Source: Tomocerus qinae (taxonomy: Eukaryota; Arthropoda; Collembola; Entomobryomorpha; Tomoceridae). From it: a stretch of DNA of 64,000 nt. This document shows, in pieces, positions 38,801 through 51,600 of this stretch (position 1 is the stretch's first letter; each line of letters starts with the position of its first letter). Below the pieces are notes generated by a model that was not told where the DNA came from, did not search any database, and saw nothing but the letters and a program-made list of their open reading frames with translations. A program made the translations under genes and the position numbers. The stretch lies in NCBI GenBank assembly GCA_020055645.1, contig CM034546.1, forward strand, positions 90,086,001-90,150,000, read 5' to 3'.

Positions 38801-41800
38801 TCCTATGTTGAAAAGATTGTTGCTTGATAGTCATTTCATATTTATTTATTTACCTGAAAATAAAGGTAACGCGGAGTGTACTAACTGGAGTATTGGACGT
38901 TCGCCCAGAGAAAATCCACGCATTGGACCGAGACTCAATAAATTCGCCAATCCATTACTCTTTTGTGAAAGGATCTCCTTCGTCGTACTTAGATTATTTT
39001 CACATTGATGCGCAGACAGGTAAAAATATATTTACCTAGATATACCTGTTACCTACATAAACAAGATAATATCTTGGAATCGTCGTGATCTCTATTGTTT
39101 CGCCGATGAGCACACTTCCCCTATTTCTGAATGTAAGTTTTCTATCTAACGATGAAATTTGTTGCTGTAGGCGTCATAAGGCAAATTAGACCGGTGGATA
39201 ACGACGTGGAGACACGATTCGATATTATCGTAAAGGTAATTGAACGTTTTCTAATTTTTGCATTTATCTCAGCAAGCCAACTCAGAGGATGAGCTTTACA
39301 GCTTTACTATTGGCATGCGTTACTTAAATATATTACCCGTTAGGTATGGAGTAAGAGTGTAAATATTTGCATTTTGGCAAAAAATTTGCATACAATGCTG
39401 CGTTATGTTATTAAATGTGTCTAGTGTTACCTAAAGAGATTTGTGAACGGGAAGATTTGATTAGGTAATTTAAGTGTCCGTATATTTTTCTCTTAGGCCA
39501 CTGAAGCAACTGACGCTAAATACTCTGCCACAACCAAACTGAGTATAACTGTCCATGCTGTGGATGCTAATCCGCCGATAGTGCAGGCGTCTTCGCTATT
39601 TGGCTACGTGCCTGAAAATTCTGCCTTAGGAACAACCGTTTTGTCTGTGGATGATCATCTCCCTATTCATTTCGCAGTGACTGATCCGGATTTGGTAAAA
39701 TACAATTTAACATAAAATAACTACAGTTGGAGATACAGATTGAAGATTAGCATTTTATGTTGTCCATTGTCTTTAAGCTTTGGTTTTGGTGTTAACTGAG
39801 ATGTTCAGTTCACATCAGCCTAATCTACTTAAATTTCATTTTGCAATCTGTCTCAACGTCTGGTATCTCCTTAGAGGGCAATATTATAGTAAAACTTTGC
39901 CAGTGTCATGGATTGTATAAAATGATATGTTGGATGTTTTTGAAGACTCCGAACGATCCTCGGCCTCGCTATCATTTCGAGCTGACCACGACGGCGTTTC
40001 GAGTGAACGAGGAAGGCGTGTTGGTGGTGGCCGACGAACATTTGGATAGAGATCCTCCACATCCTTCTCAACTTCAGTTTCAGGTTTTCTTTCCCATTAC
40101 TTTGTAAACAGTTAGACTTGCTCACGATTTCTCATAGTCAGGCACATTTACATATATGCAGACACGTATACGCAGAAATCTTTACTTTTCTACTTATCAC
40201 ATTATCCTGCAACTTTACTCATTCATATCATTTTATGTTTCATTCGCTTATTGAATTGTATTTCAGAGCAACTAGCCATATATTATTATTCTATTGCAAA
40301 TAATGTTTTAACTAATGTAAAGTCATGTTCAGCTCATAACATGACACAGTCATGCAAAACGAGGAAAAGGAGCTTCGGTAAGCATCCTTTCATGTGATTG
40401 CTTACTATTTAATCTGTCAAGTGAGCTAAAGCCAAGCGAAGGCAAGTCAAGGCACTCATTTCCGGTGCGAGTTCTCTATGAATGTCTCTCTGTATGATTT
40501 GCAACGAGGAGGAATCTAGTTCTTACAGACATTATAGCAATTTATGGTTTGCAATCTTTGCAATGTAATTTTCTTCCTATGATTTCAGATGATTGCTAGA
40601 GAAATTGGTTTTGGCGAAGCGTCCAGCTCACCCCTTGTTCTCAGTGTTCATTTGACAGATAAAAATGACAATGCGCCGACGTTGACAAAGGTCAACCCGG
40701 TTACAATTCCCGGGGGTGATGGAAAACGTCCTATTTTTAAGGTAATTGCCTGAAGATTATTGACTAATTAAATGTATTTGCATACCTGGTTGTTATTATT
40801 TTGATTTGGGAACTAGGTCGAAGCAACGGACAAAGACGAAGGAACGAACGCCGAAATAAAATTCTCGATTAGTCACATTTCCAACAACGGTACCAACAAA
40901 TTCGTCATCAACGATTCAACAGGATTGATCGAGACTGTCGGGAAATTGAATACTGGGGAACAATACAGCATAACTGTTCAGGTATTTCCCACATATCATC
41001 GTAATACGAGTAGCAATGTTCTGACAGTAATGAAGGTAGAGTTGACTTTGTAGAACAACAGATATGTAACACTCCACCTCGAATTTCCTGTGCGGGCGAA
41101 CCCGGAAACATAAAAAATGTAACATGTTGTTTCTATCCGTAGCTGCTGCACGTATTATTCATGATGAACCTATAGATATAGGTGCAATGAATACATTTCT
41201 CTTGAATTAAGTTGTCTTATGTTTTCCATATGCCATCATAATAGAATCAGGGATTTATATCGGCCAGAACATAGCAGTGAGTGGTTTATTTTGAGCAGTT
41301 GATTGATGATGCGGTTTGCTTTGGTTTCCAAATGGTGATTGTAGGCTACGGACGGAGGTGGACGCACTGCTCAGCGGATAATTGAAGTAAATGTTATCGA
41401 TGGACCCAATTTACGGGCACCCGTGTTTCCTCAGCTCGTGTATGATGTCGGGGTGAGTGAGGGGGCTTCTATTGGAGCGGAAGTGACGACTCTGGAAGCA
41501 AGAGACCCGGAAGGCAAACGTGTTATTTACGATATCGTTGCAGGGAATGAATTGGATCATTTCGCCATTGGCAAGAATACCGGAGTACTCACTGTCAATG
41601 GGCAATTGGATCGGGAGGATTTAAGTCGTTACAGTCTGGTGAGCTTTTCTTTTGTTCTCTCCGCTTCGGCTTCTCATTATATCCCATTAGTGCTCTATTG
41701 TAAATACGTGTCGACAGGTACCTACCTATGCTTTTTATTACTTTTTTATTCTGCTCTTTTTATTTAATTGGCACCAGTTCAAAAGGATGTCATTTTTTGT

Positions 41801-44800
41801 GAGATTCGTTTGTTTATTTCATTGTTTATATATGTATAGAATGTCAAAGCGGAAGATGAAGGGGGACTCTCGAGCATAGTCACCATTAACATCAGGATTA
41901 TTGACAGGAATGACAGAAATCCAGAGGTGAGTATTTTAGAGAGGAATCTGGAGCTAAATAATTAAACACAATAGATACTCGTGACTTAAGTAGATCAGTG
42001 AGCCTAATTTCACTAAATGCTCTTTTACAGTTTCTGGGTTTGCCATACACATTTAGTGTAAAAGAAGGGCAGCCTGGAAAACTAATCGGTCGCGTTGAAG
42101 CGAAAGACGCTGATGAAGGGATAAATGGAGAAATCCTGTTCGAGACTCCGTCTGATTCCCCCTTTCAAATTGATGGTGTTACTGGAGAAATCTCCACTAA
42201 ATCAGCCCTGGACTATGAACGAAGCAAAGTTCATTATTTAGTAGTCACGGCAAGAGACAAGGCACAAGATTCACGAATTTCAACTGCGACTGTAACAATT
42301 CGTGTCGAGGACACTGCTGATGAATTGCCCATGTTTAATCAATTCAGTTATGAAGTTACCATTCCAGAAAATATGCCAAATATTAAAGTTGTCCGAGTTG
42401 AGGCAAGTTGATAGACAAAATAATAATAGAAGTAGTACCAATGTAATTATATCTGAGAACGAGACAAACGTACAGATTGACCTGCATATCTCCATGTATT
42501 TAATGCTATATTATTTTATATTTGATTTCTCGCCTTAGGCAATTGACCCGGACACTGAGAAAAGAATCACTTACTATATTAAGCAAGGGCCTTATGATAA
42601 ATTTAACATCGACCCGATTACTGGCGAAGTTTATACAATCCAAGGTATAGTGTCCTGAGAATTCATACAAAATGTTATTAAAAAACTAGTATAGAGGATT
42701 AATTAATTAAAATTAATTAAAATTATTTTAGAGAATGTAAAATTGTATTTTATTCCAGGGCTTGACTACGAAAGGGACACCCAACACATACTGATTGTTG
42801 GAACTGAAGAAAATGACAGCGGCAACGTTGGATCCACTACGACAGTTATCGTGAAAGTGCAAGATACAAATGATGTGCCACCTATTTTCCACATCGTTCC
42901 CAGACCTATTCGTCTTGAAGATACCTCTAAAGTTGGGATGGTTGTTACCAAACTAGAAGCAACAGATTCAGATGGAACTTCTCCTTTTAATAAAGTCAGT
43001 ATTTGCATATGCAGTGCACTAAGTGCAGTAACAGTTAGCAAAGTCTATTTAGATATTTTTTATAATAATAATTGTTATTGTCTTAGGTCAAGTTTGAATT
43101 GACTGGCCGAGGAAAAGCACACAGGTATTTTGATGTTAATCACGACACTGGGGCTATTTCCATTAAAGACGATTTAAGGAAAGAAATGGACACAGAATAT
43201 CAAGTATGCTAAAGTGGATCATTTTTATAATTCATTTTTGTGGGCCAGAGTGCAAATATAATGGTAACTGTATATTTTATTATTATAGATTGATGTCAGA
43301 GCATACGATCTCGGAGAACCTCAGTTAAGTTCGGTGGCTACTGTGAAAGTTTACGTTGACCACGTAGCTACAGTTGCTCCTGATGTGGGCGTGGGATTTT
43401 CTGAAAATGAATATGCAGTTGATGTCCCCGAAAGTGCCGTAACTGGTACACTCGTGAAATTTTTGACCATCGTGAACAAACCTGATGAGATTATTCCTAT
43501 ACAATGTCAAATCATCAGTGGAAATGAAGAAGGTATGAATGTACAACTATTAACTATGCATACTTCATCTTGGGAATTTATACACATGTACAATCTTGGG
43601 GTAAAATCAACTTTTTCTTGCTGCCAACAGCTCTGTTTCAAGTCCGAGAAACAGCAGATAAAAATTGTGAGGTGATATTGACTAGAAGTTCCTTAGATCA
43701 CGAAAAAGCGTCAAAATATGAGATACAAGTCGAATTACTCACTCTTCCTGGAGTAATAAGCAAGAAGAGATCGATAACTAGGGTAAGCATGAAAATTAAA
43801 CTAAACTAGGAAAGATGTGATGTTTTACTAAAAATCCACCTTAATAATGATTTAACAGGTAATAGTAAGAGTAACTGATGAAAATGACAACAAGCCCGAG
43901 TTTCTTTTCCCTTCACATCAGAAAGTGGGGAAAGGAAAGAAATTCTTTGCTGCAATTTCTGAAGACGCACAAATCTCAACCTCTATCATTCAAATGCATG
44001 CTGAAGACAAAGACAGTGGCCAATACCACGAAATCCTTTACACTGTTGATTCGGATAACCCCCTTGCACGATCATTCTTTACGATCGACTCAAAATCTGG
44101 AATTGTTTCAAATACAAGGACTCTTGATGACGTATCCCCTTCTTTGTTACCATTTAAATTGGTCGTGACAGCAAAAGATAATCCTAAGGGTGTTGGCCAG
44201 TCTACTAATATTCCTTTAATTGTAATTAAAATTTATTTTTGTATATAATATTATAAAGTTCATGCAAACGATACGAAATATAGTGGTATTGAATTTTTAG
44301 ATAAACGTAATCGACGAACCTCACCGGATGGTATTAATAATCCAAGGAACTACTCCTGACAAAGTGAAGAGCAAGGAAAAAGATATCCTAGAAATCCTGC
44401 AAGATTCTTCTAACCTTGTTATAGGAATTGAAAAAATAACTGCACATCGCTACTTAACAGAAAACGGAACTTTAGATTTGGACTCTTCGGCTACTGATGT
44501 TTGGTTTTACGCCGTGGATCCCGTAAACGACTATATTCTCGACAGGGAACATCCCAAAGTGGCGGAGTGAGATTTATTATATTTATTTATGCTGTGCACT
44601 GGTGTTACACATCTTAATTTATTAAATTGCATGCATGCCAGTATATTTAATGAGTGAAAATATTACTTTACCAGGACTATAATGTCACGAGAGAGTTCAA
44701 AGGGGATCAGTTACTACGTGTCAAGTTCTCTGGGTGTGCGTGCAACAGAAGTTCGAAAGCCAATAACAAGAGCTCCACTTCCTCCCGCCCCTGTTGGCAC

Positions 44801-45727
44801 TCTCGAAAGTGAACAACAGTGGGCAGCCTTCCCAGCTGCTCTTGTTGCCCTCGCCTGCCTCATTTTCATTGTCAGTTCGGCCGGAATTTGCTTTGTATGC
44901 TACAAATGGTCTAGATATTCAGCCTACAAGAATCAGATGCAAAGGGTTATCGTTTCCCCTAGATGTTACGAACCTGTGTATATGGAACACAGTCCTAGTC
45001 TTAAACAATATGAAACACAGGTCAGTTTCACAGCGAATTAAATTACATTCGTGAATTCTTTTCTTTTAATTTAAAGCGGTTTGCTCTTTTAGGTTTTGAA
45101 TATGCGAGTTAATGGCGAAGAAGTTGAAATTGACGATTCAGATTTACAAATGGACCTGAATTTGAATAGAAACCATGTATACAATCACGATTCTTCTTCA
45201 GGCTACACTTCTAAGGATAGCATGATTGGTATGCCAATTTTTACAAAAATGTGTATACCCTATATGGTTTTTTGAAAACTGGAATCGATATGTTATAATT
45301 TCAGGGAGAAGCAGTCCAAGTTGTCACACAGAGGCGACAACGACGAGAGCACCAAGTGAATACTTGCCATCGTCCTCGAAAACTCCGATTTTGAGGACAT
45401 TCCAGCAACACGTTGTCGCTGTTGAGAAGCCAGAGCCTTCAGTCACGAACCCTATTTATGAGAGGTGGCCTGTTGCCTAAATTGCATTTAACAAAAATAA
45501 ACATTCGAAAAGTGGCACAGTAGTATTAGTGGAATTGATTGTGGTTGGTGCATGTGATATTTATCTATTTCTGTCCCTATACGTAAATTGCGTTTCATGA
45601 CTCTTTTGACAGATCGGACGACGATGAGGACATCAGCATAAGTTCGCACACCAACGAAAATGTTCATTTTAAAGAGAGGAAGGACTTTGGGAAGAGTAGC
45701 ATTATTAAACCAACTACAGAGCTATGA
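29849..45727 (+). CDS. Cad99C: Cadherin-99C / protocadherin-15 homologue, complete
   Basis: Twenty-seven coding exons keep phase: 29849-29990, 35035-35100, 35631-35809, 37985-38077, 38172-38213, 38321-38548, 38639-38752, 38866-39019, 39171-39235, 39497-39694, 39946-40083, 40589-40741, 40817-40981, 41345-41638, 41840-41926, 42031-42402, 42539-42644, 42759-42994, 43087-43203, 43289-43532, 43631-43782, 43859-44221, 44301-44566, 44675-45020, 45093-45228, 45305-45464 and 45613-45727 (1576 aa). It has an N-terminal signal segment (VGLLLAAVLQLISA), then the PCDH15-type first block (NLCRLENG, IIVDIEESVGD). Eleven cadherin repeats follow, marked by DKNDNAP, DNDDQPP, IDRNDRNP, QDTNDVPP, TDENDNKP and the family-specific VIDEPHRMV. 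A transmembrane helix lies near residues 1375-1400, then a cytoplasmic tail ending TTEL, a class I PDZ ligand. In flies the protein organises microvilli; the vertebrate relative forms hair-cell tip links. Confidence 0.93.
29991..35034 (+). other. Large first coding intron of Cad99C
   Basis: A 5.0-kb intron separates the signal-peptide exon from the short CRLENG exon. AT-rich; no conserved element, gene or transposon was recognised. Its size would be consistent with housing enhancers, but none is visible. Confidence 0.7.
35810..37984 (+). other. Third intron of Cad99C
   Basis: A 2.2-kb intron with donor AAGTAAGTAT and acceptor TTTCTGCAG, in phase 0. Nothing beyond AT-rich sequence and short frames was seen in it. 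Confidence 0.7.
42403..42538 (+). other. GC-AG intron in Cad99C
   Basis: The exon ends GTTGAG and the intron starts GCAAGTTG; the acceptor is CGCCTTAG before GCAATTGAC. Joining at GC restores VVRVEAIDPDTEK, the expected cadherin calcium-site spacing. The next GT (42407) would give an immediate stop. A weak in-frame GT at 42397 would delete two conserved residues. AG|GCAAGT is the classical GC-donor consensus. Confidence 0.8.
45465..45501 (+). promoter_or_regulatory. Intron-retention and intronic polyadenylation site in Cad99C
   Basis: If the donor at 45465 is not used, the frame continues for four codons (WPVA) to TAA at 45478-45480. AATAAA follows at 45496-45501. The resulting tail would lack the last 38 codons, including the acidic SDDDEDIS segment and the TTEL PDZ ligand. 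Confidence 0.4.
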
Positions 45728-45806
45728 GTAAACACAGAAACGAGTTGTTAAATTGACCTACAAAAACCCAGTGTCACTTTTTTGTACATTTTATGAACTG
45801 ATTTTT

Positions 45807-45812
45807 AATAAA
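45807..45812 (+). terminator. Polyadenylation signal of Cad99C
   Basis: AATAAA lies 80 bp after the TGA stop codon of the last exon. Confidence 0.75.
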
Positions 45813-46470
45813 GCAATGCCAAATTTTGTATTTAACAGTTTTTGATTGAATATTTTTGGACCGAAATTAATGTCTCTAAATCTCTAAGCTCATTTTCCTG
45901 AACAGTCATTATCATAGTACATTGTCCTACCTATAGTCTAATACGATTCATATGAAGGAATCTAACCTAGAAGGTTTTCAGGAGCTAACCGACCAAATTC
46001 ATTTTTCTTGTTTCTATCTAATCCCTTGTTATCCAAATCCAATCAAGCGTACCTAACTATGTAACGTCTTAATGGTAAAACTATCAATAAAAAGTTCCAT
46101 AACAATGCATAATGGACTTCATCGGCTTAATTATAGGGCCGTAGCCAGAAAGTTGTCCTAGTCATATAAATAATCGTGTTCGGGCAGCAGATCAATGTTG
46201 TCAATTGCCATAAATAGTTAGTCAAAAATCAATCCGCTCTATTACATTTAAAAGGCTTAGGCTTGTCCCTCCTAAATCAGTCTCCAGTTGTTTGTATTTT
46301 TTTCCGTGTACATAATTAGTAGATGCCGTAAGGTTAATATAGCTTATTCTATTTTACATCTAATCATCATATTGTCATCATGTAGTAGATATGTACAAGT
46401 ATATTTATCCGTCCATCTAGCTGGCTGGTACAACGCTGATAAATTGAATGACAAAATTACTGCCGAAATA
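45813..46470. other. Convergent intergenic spacer between Cad99C and ATG5
   Basis: About 660 bp separate the two 3' ends. No gene was seen; a decayed transposon terminus lies at 46135. The 3' UTRs could overlap if later polyadenylation sites are used. Confidence 0.6.
46135..46151 (+). mobile_element. Decayed hAT-like terminal inverted repeat, solo
   Basis: agggccgtagccagaaa differs by one base from the terminus of the MITE that ends at 53741 (read on the minus strand). No matching opposite terminus was found nearby, so this is probably an eroded copy. Confidence 0.45.
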
Positions 46471-46476
46471 TTTATT
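46471..46476 (-). terminator. Polyadenylation signal of ATG5
   Basis: TTTATT on the plus strand (AATAAA on the minus strand) lies 38 bp beyond the ATG5 stop codon. Confidence 0.7.
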
Positions 46477-46513
46477 GTTTCTGAAAATAAGAGTACATTA
46501 TTAAAATAAAGTT

Positions 46514-48193
<1,680 letters not shown>

Positions 48194-48622
48194 TCTTTTT
48201 CCTGGATTGTGTGTCAAAGATCGCTGACTTCGAAAGGACATTGAATTTAATCAATTTCGAAGGATTCAAGTCTAAAATTTTGTTGTTTACATGATATCAC
48301 ATTAAAGTTGAAGCAATACGTGGGAGGAATATTACATTCCAGTAAGCCGCTTTAGCAATGTTGCACATGTGACTGTTCAAGCGCTATTGTCTATGCCAAA
48401 CCGAATGTTTCTGTCTTGTCTTGTGGATTTGTTATGCTTGTATTTGGTTGTTTGCTGGAAAATTCATACGACGATATGTCACTAAAAAACTAAGAAGTTA
48501 CTCGTTTCGGCCTCAACCAAAATGTGAAATGATTTACCAGTATCCCTGTCAAAAGTCTGACTGAAGTATTGACGTGACGACTGCGACTGAACGACGTACA
48601 TTTACCAACGTGAAACGACAAA
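48194..48622. promoter_or_regulatory. Divergent promoter region between ATG5 and the TFIIIC6-like gene
   Basis: The two start codons lie 429 bp apart on opposite strands with no other frame between, so the genes very likely share a bidirectional promoter region. A CRE/ATF-like TGACGTGA occurs at 48570-48577, about 45 bp before the plus-strand ATG. No TATA box was evident. Transcription starts cannot be placed from sequence alone. Confidence 0.6.
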
Positions 48623-51600
48623 ATGGGCAAAGGTAAACGAAATCGTATTTCATTTATTTTAATAAATTTAGATTAGTTTATTCAAGTGCCAATTATTACC
48701 AGTTCATACATATAATATTATTATACATCTTGTCTGTTTCTCAAATAAAAGTACCGAGGGCGAACTAGTCACCTTACGAGTTTTATTAATATGGTCCTCG
48801 TCCTCATTAAACGTAAATATGTATCCGACTAGTATCCGACAAGTTTGAGAGCTTTGAAGGAAGTTGTCAAAACAAGCATTGGTGCTATTTGGATTATGCT
48901 GTTTATATTATAGTTTACATTAATTCAGGGGTGTAATTTTTACTTCTGAAGGAATTTCTCCCAAAGTTCTTCTGAAGGAATTTCTCCCAAAGTTCTTCTA
49001 AAGGAATTTCTTCCAAAATTCTTCTGAAGGAATTTCTCCCAAAGTTCTTCTGAAGGAATTTCTTCCAAAATTCTTCTGAAGGAATTTCTCCAAAAGTTCT
49101 TCTAAAGGAGTTTCTTCCAAAATTCTTCTGAAGGAATTTCTTCCAAAATTGTTCTGAAGGAATTTCTTCCAACATTCTTCTGAAGGAATTTCTTCCAAAA
49201 TTGTTCTGAAGGAATTTCTTCCAAAATTGTTCTGAAGGAATTTCTCCCAAAGTTCTTCTGGAGGAATTTCTTCCAAAACTCTTCTGAAGGAAATTCTTCC
49301 AAAATTCTTCTGAAGGAATTTCTCCCAAAGTTCTCCTGAAAGAGTTTCTTCCAAAATTCTTTTGAAGGAATTTCTTCCAAAATATCTCTGAAGGAATTTC
49401 TCCCAACGTTCTTCTGAAGGACTTTCTTCCAAAATTCTTTTGAAGGAATTTCTCCCAACGTTCTTCTGAAGGAATTTCTTCCAAAATTCTTCTGAAGGAA
49501 TTTCTTCCAAAATTGTTCTGAAAGAATTGCTTCCGTAATTTGTCTGAAAAAATTGCTTCCGTGATTTTTTCTGAAGAAATTTTTTTTCGGAATTCTTCTG
49601 AAGGAATTACCTTAGGAATTCACCCGAATAAATTTCTCCTTAAATTCATCCAAAGAAATTTCTATTTCTCAATTCTCCTGGAATTCGTCTGAAGGAATTT
49701 CTATTTCTCCTGGAATTCGTCTGAAGGAATTTCTTTCGGAATTCATCCAAACGAATTTATTCCGGAATTCATCCAAAGGAATTTCTATTTCTCCTGGAAT
49801 TTGTCTGAAGGAATTTCTATTTCTCCTGGAATTTGTCTGAAGGAATTTCTATTTCTCCTGGAATTCGTCTGAAGGAATTTCTTTCGGAATTCATACAAAG
49901 GAATTTATTCTGGAATTCATCCAAAGGAATTTATTCTGGAATTCATTCAAAGGAATTTATTCTGGAATTCATTCAAAGGAATTTATTCCGGAATTCGTCC
50001 AAAGAAATTTCTCCTGGAATTCATCTGAAAGAATTTCTTCTGGAATTCACCCGAAGAGATTTCTTCCGGATTTCACCCGAAGAGATTTCTTCCGGATTTC
50101 ACCCGAAGAGATTTCTTCCGGATTTCACCCGAAGAGATTTCTTCCGGATTTCACCCGAAGAGATTTCTTCCGGATTACACCCGAAGAGATTTCTTCCGGA
50201 TTTCACCCGAAGAGATTTCTTCCGGATTTCACCCGAAGAGATTTCTCCCGGATTTCACCCGGAGGTATTTCTTCCGGATTTCACCCGAAGAGATTTCTCC
50301 CGGATTTCACCCGGAGGTATTTCTTCCGGATTTCACCCGGAGGTATTTCTTCCAGAATTCTTTTTTCTAGGATGTAGAACTTGGGAGGGCCGAGTTTATT
50401 GCTGGGGTAAAATTTTATTTAGCGGTTCATTTTGATTGCAAATCTGAATTATTAATATTGACTTAGCTACTAACAAAAAACTTTCAGTTTTCACTTACCA
50501 AACATCAGCGTACAAGTACAAAAACACTCATTTACGCTTTCTTATTGTAAACTGAAAACTGTTCTTATGGGTTAACAGAAAACTGATCTAATCGAAAAGC
50601 AACTGGTCTTCCAGAGAAAATAAATTGGTCTCCCCGAAGAAATGAAAGAAATAGGAAAAGATGTGTAGTAATGTTAATGCGTTTAGTCCGACAGAAAGAT
50701 CGGGTCGCTATCGCTATAACCGGAAGATGGGTCCCGTCCGTTTATTTTAATTAAGCGGGTTAACTTACAATTCTCTCATTTCTTAGGAATGACCTGTTTA
50801 TTTTTTTAGAGAAGACCACTGACCACTTGGTTTTTGACGAAGACCATGACCTTTTACACGAACTTACCTGACATTGCTCAGAGCATTCACTGATATTATG
50901 ATCATGGTCTGTTATAGTTATATGACTATATAACACCTCTGTTATTAATAATAACTTTCAAAACTTACTCAACCTACCTATCTACTCATTAAAAATATTT
51001 TTCTAATTGTTTTAGGTAAAAAACCCAACCCTCCGGCTACACCTCAAGGATCGCGCCGTCGAACTTGCCCACCTCGGGGGTCGACAATTAAATTAGAAAG
51101 TCCAGTTCCAGAATTGTCAAATCTAAGTCATTCTGATGAGTTAGAAGTACCTGTTCTCAGTTCTGTATCTGCAGCAGCAAGCACTAATAGTAATAAAACC
51201 AAGGCAGAAGTTTCACCTCAACCTGGTCCATCTAGACTTTCGAAGCCTTTCCAGGTGGTTTTTAATTATATACCAACTCATTCATCGACGTCTACAACTA
51301 CAACGAATGCAGGAAAAGAAATGAATCTTCCATCATCTGAAATGACTGGTCATGAAAACGACCCTCTGTTTATCGATTCTCCAGAACCAATTCAAGACGA
51401 TCCACCGCAAGAAATTCTTCCAGATACTGACGAGTACATTGAAGAATTGGTGTACGTAGATTTGGATGAAATTCCAAATATTCAAGAGCTGTTTTCAATA
51501 AGGCCAGATGACCATTTATTACTACAGAATAGACGACAGAGAGAAAAACCTTTTGTGCCAAAGCCAACAGTATCAGATGTAACACTGAAGTTCTATAATT

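Noticed and set aside
48915-49510. Three overlapping minus-strand frames of 118-189 codons with FWKKFLQKNFGRNSF-type repeats
   Set aside because: They are translations of the 26-bp minisatellite in three frames at once, inside an intron of the opposite-strand gene; no start context, splice structure or family.
49833-50435. 200-codon plus-strand frame of HPKRFLPDFTRRDFF-type repeats
   Set aside because: Product of the same rotating 26-bp repeat; lies within intron 48633-51015.
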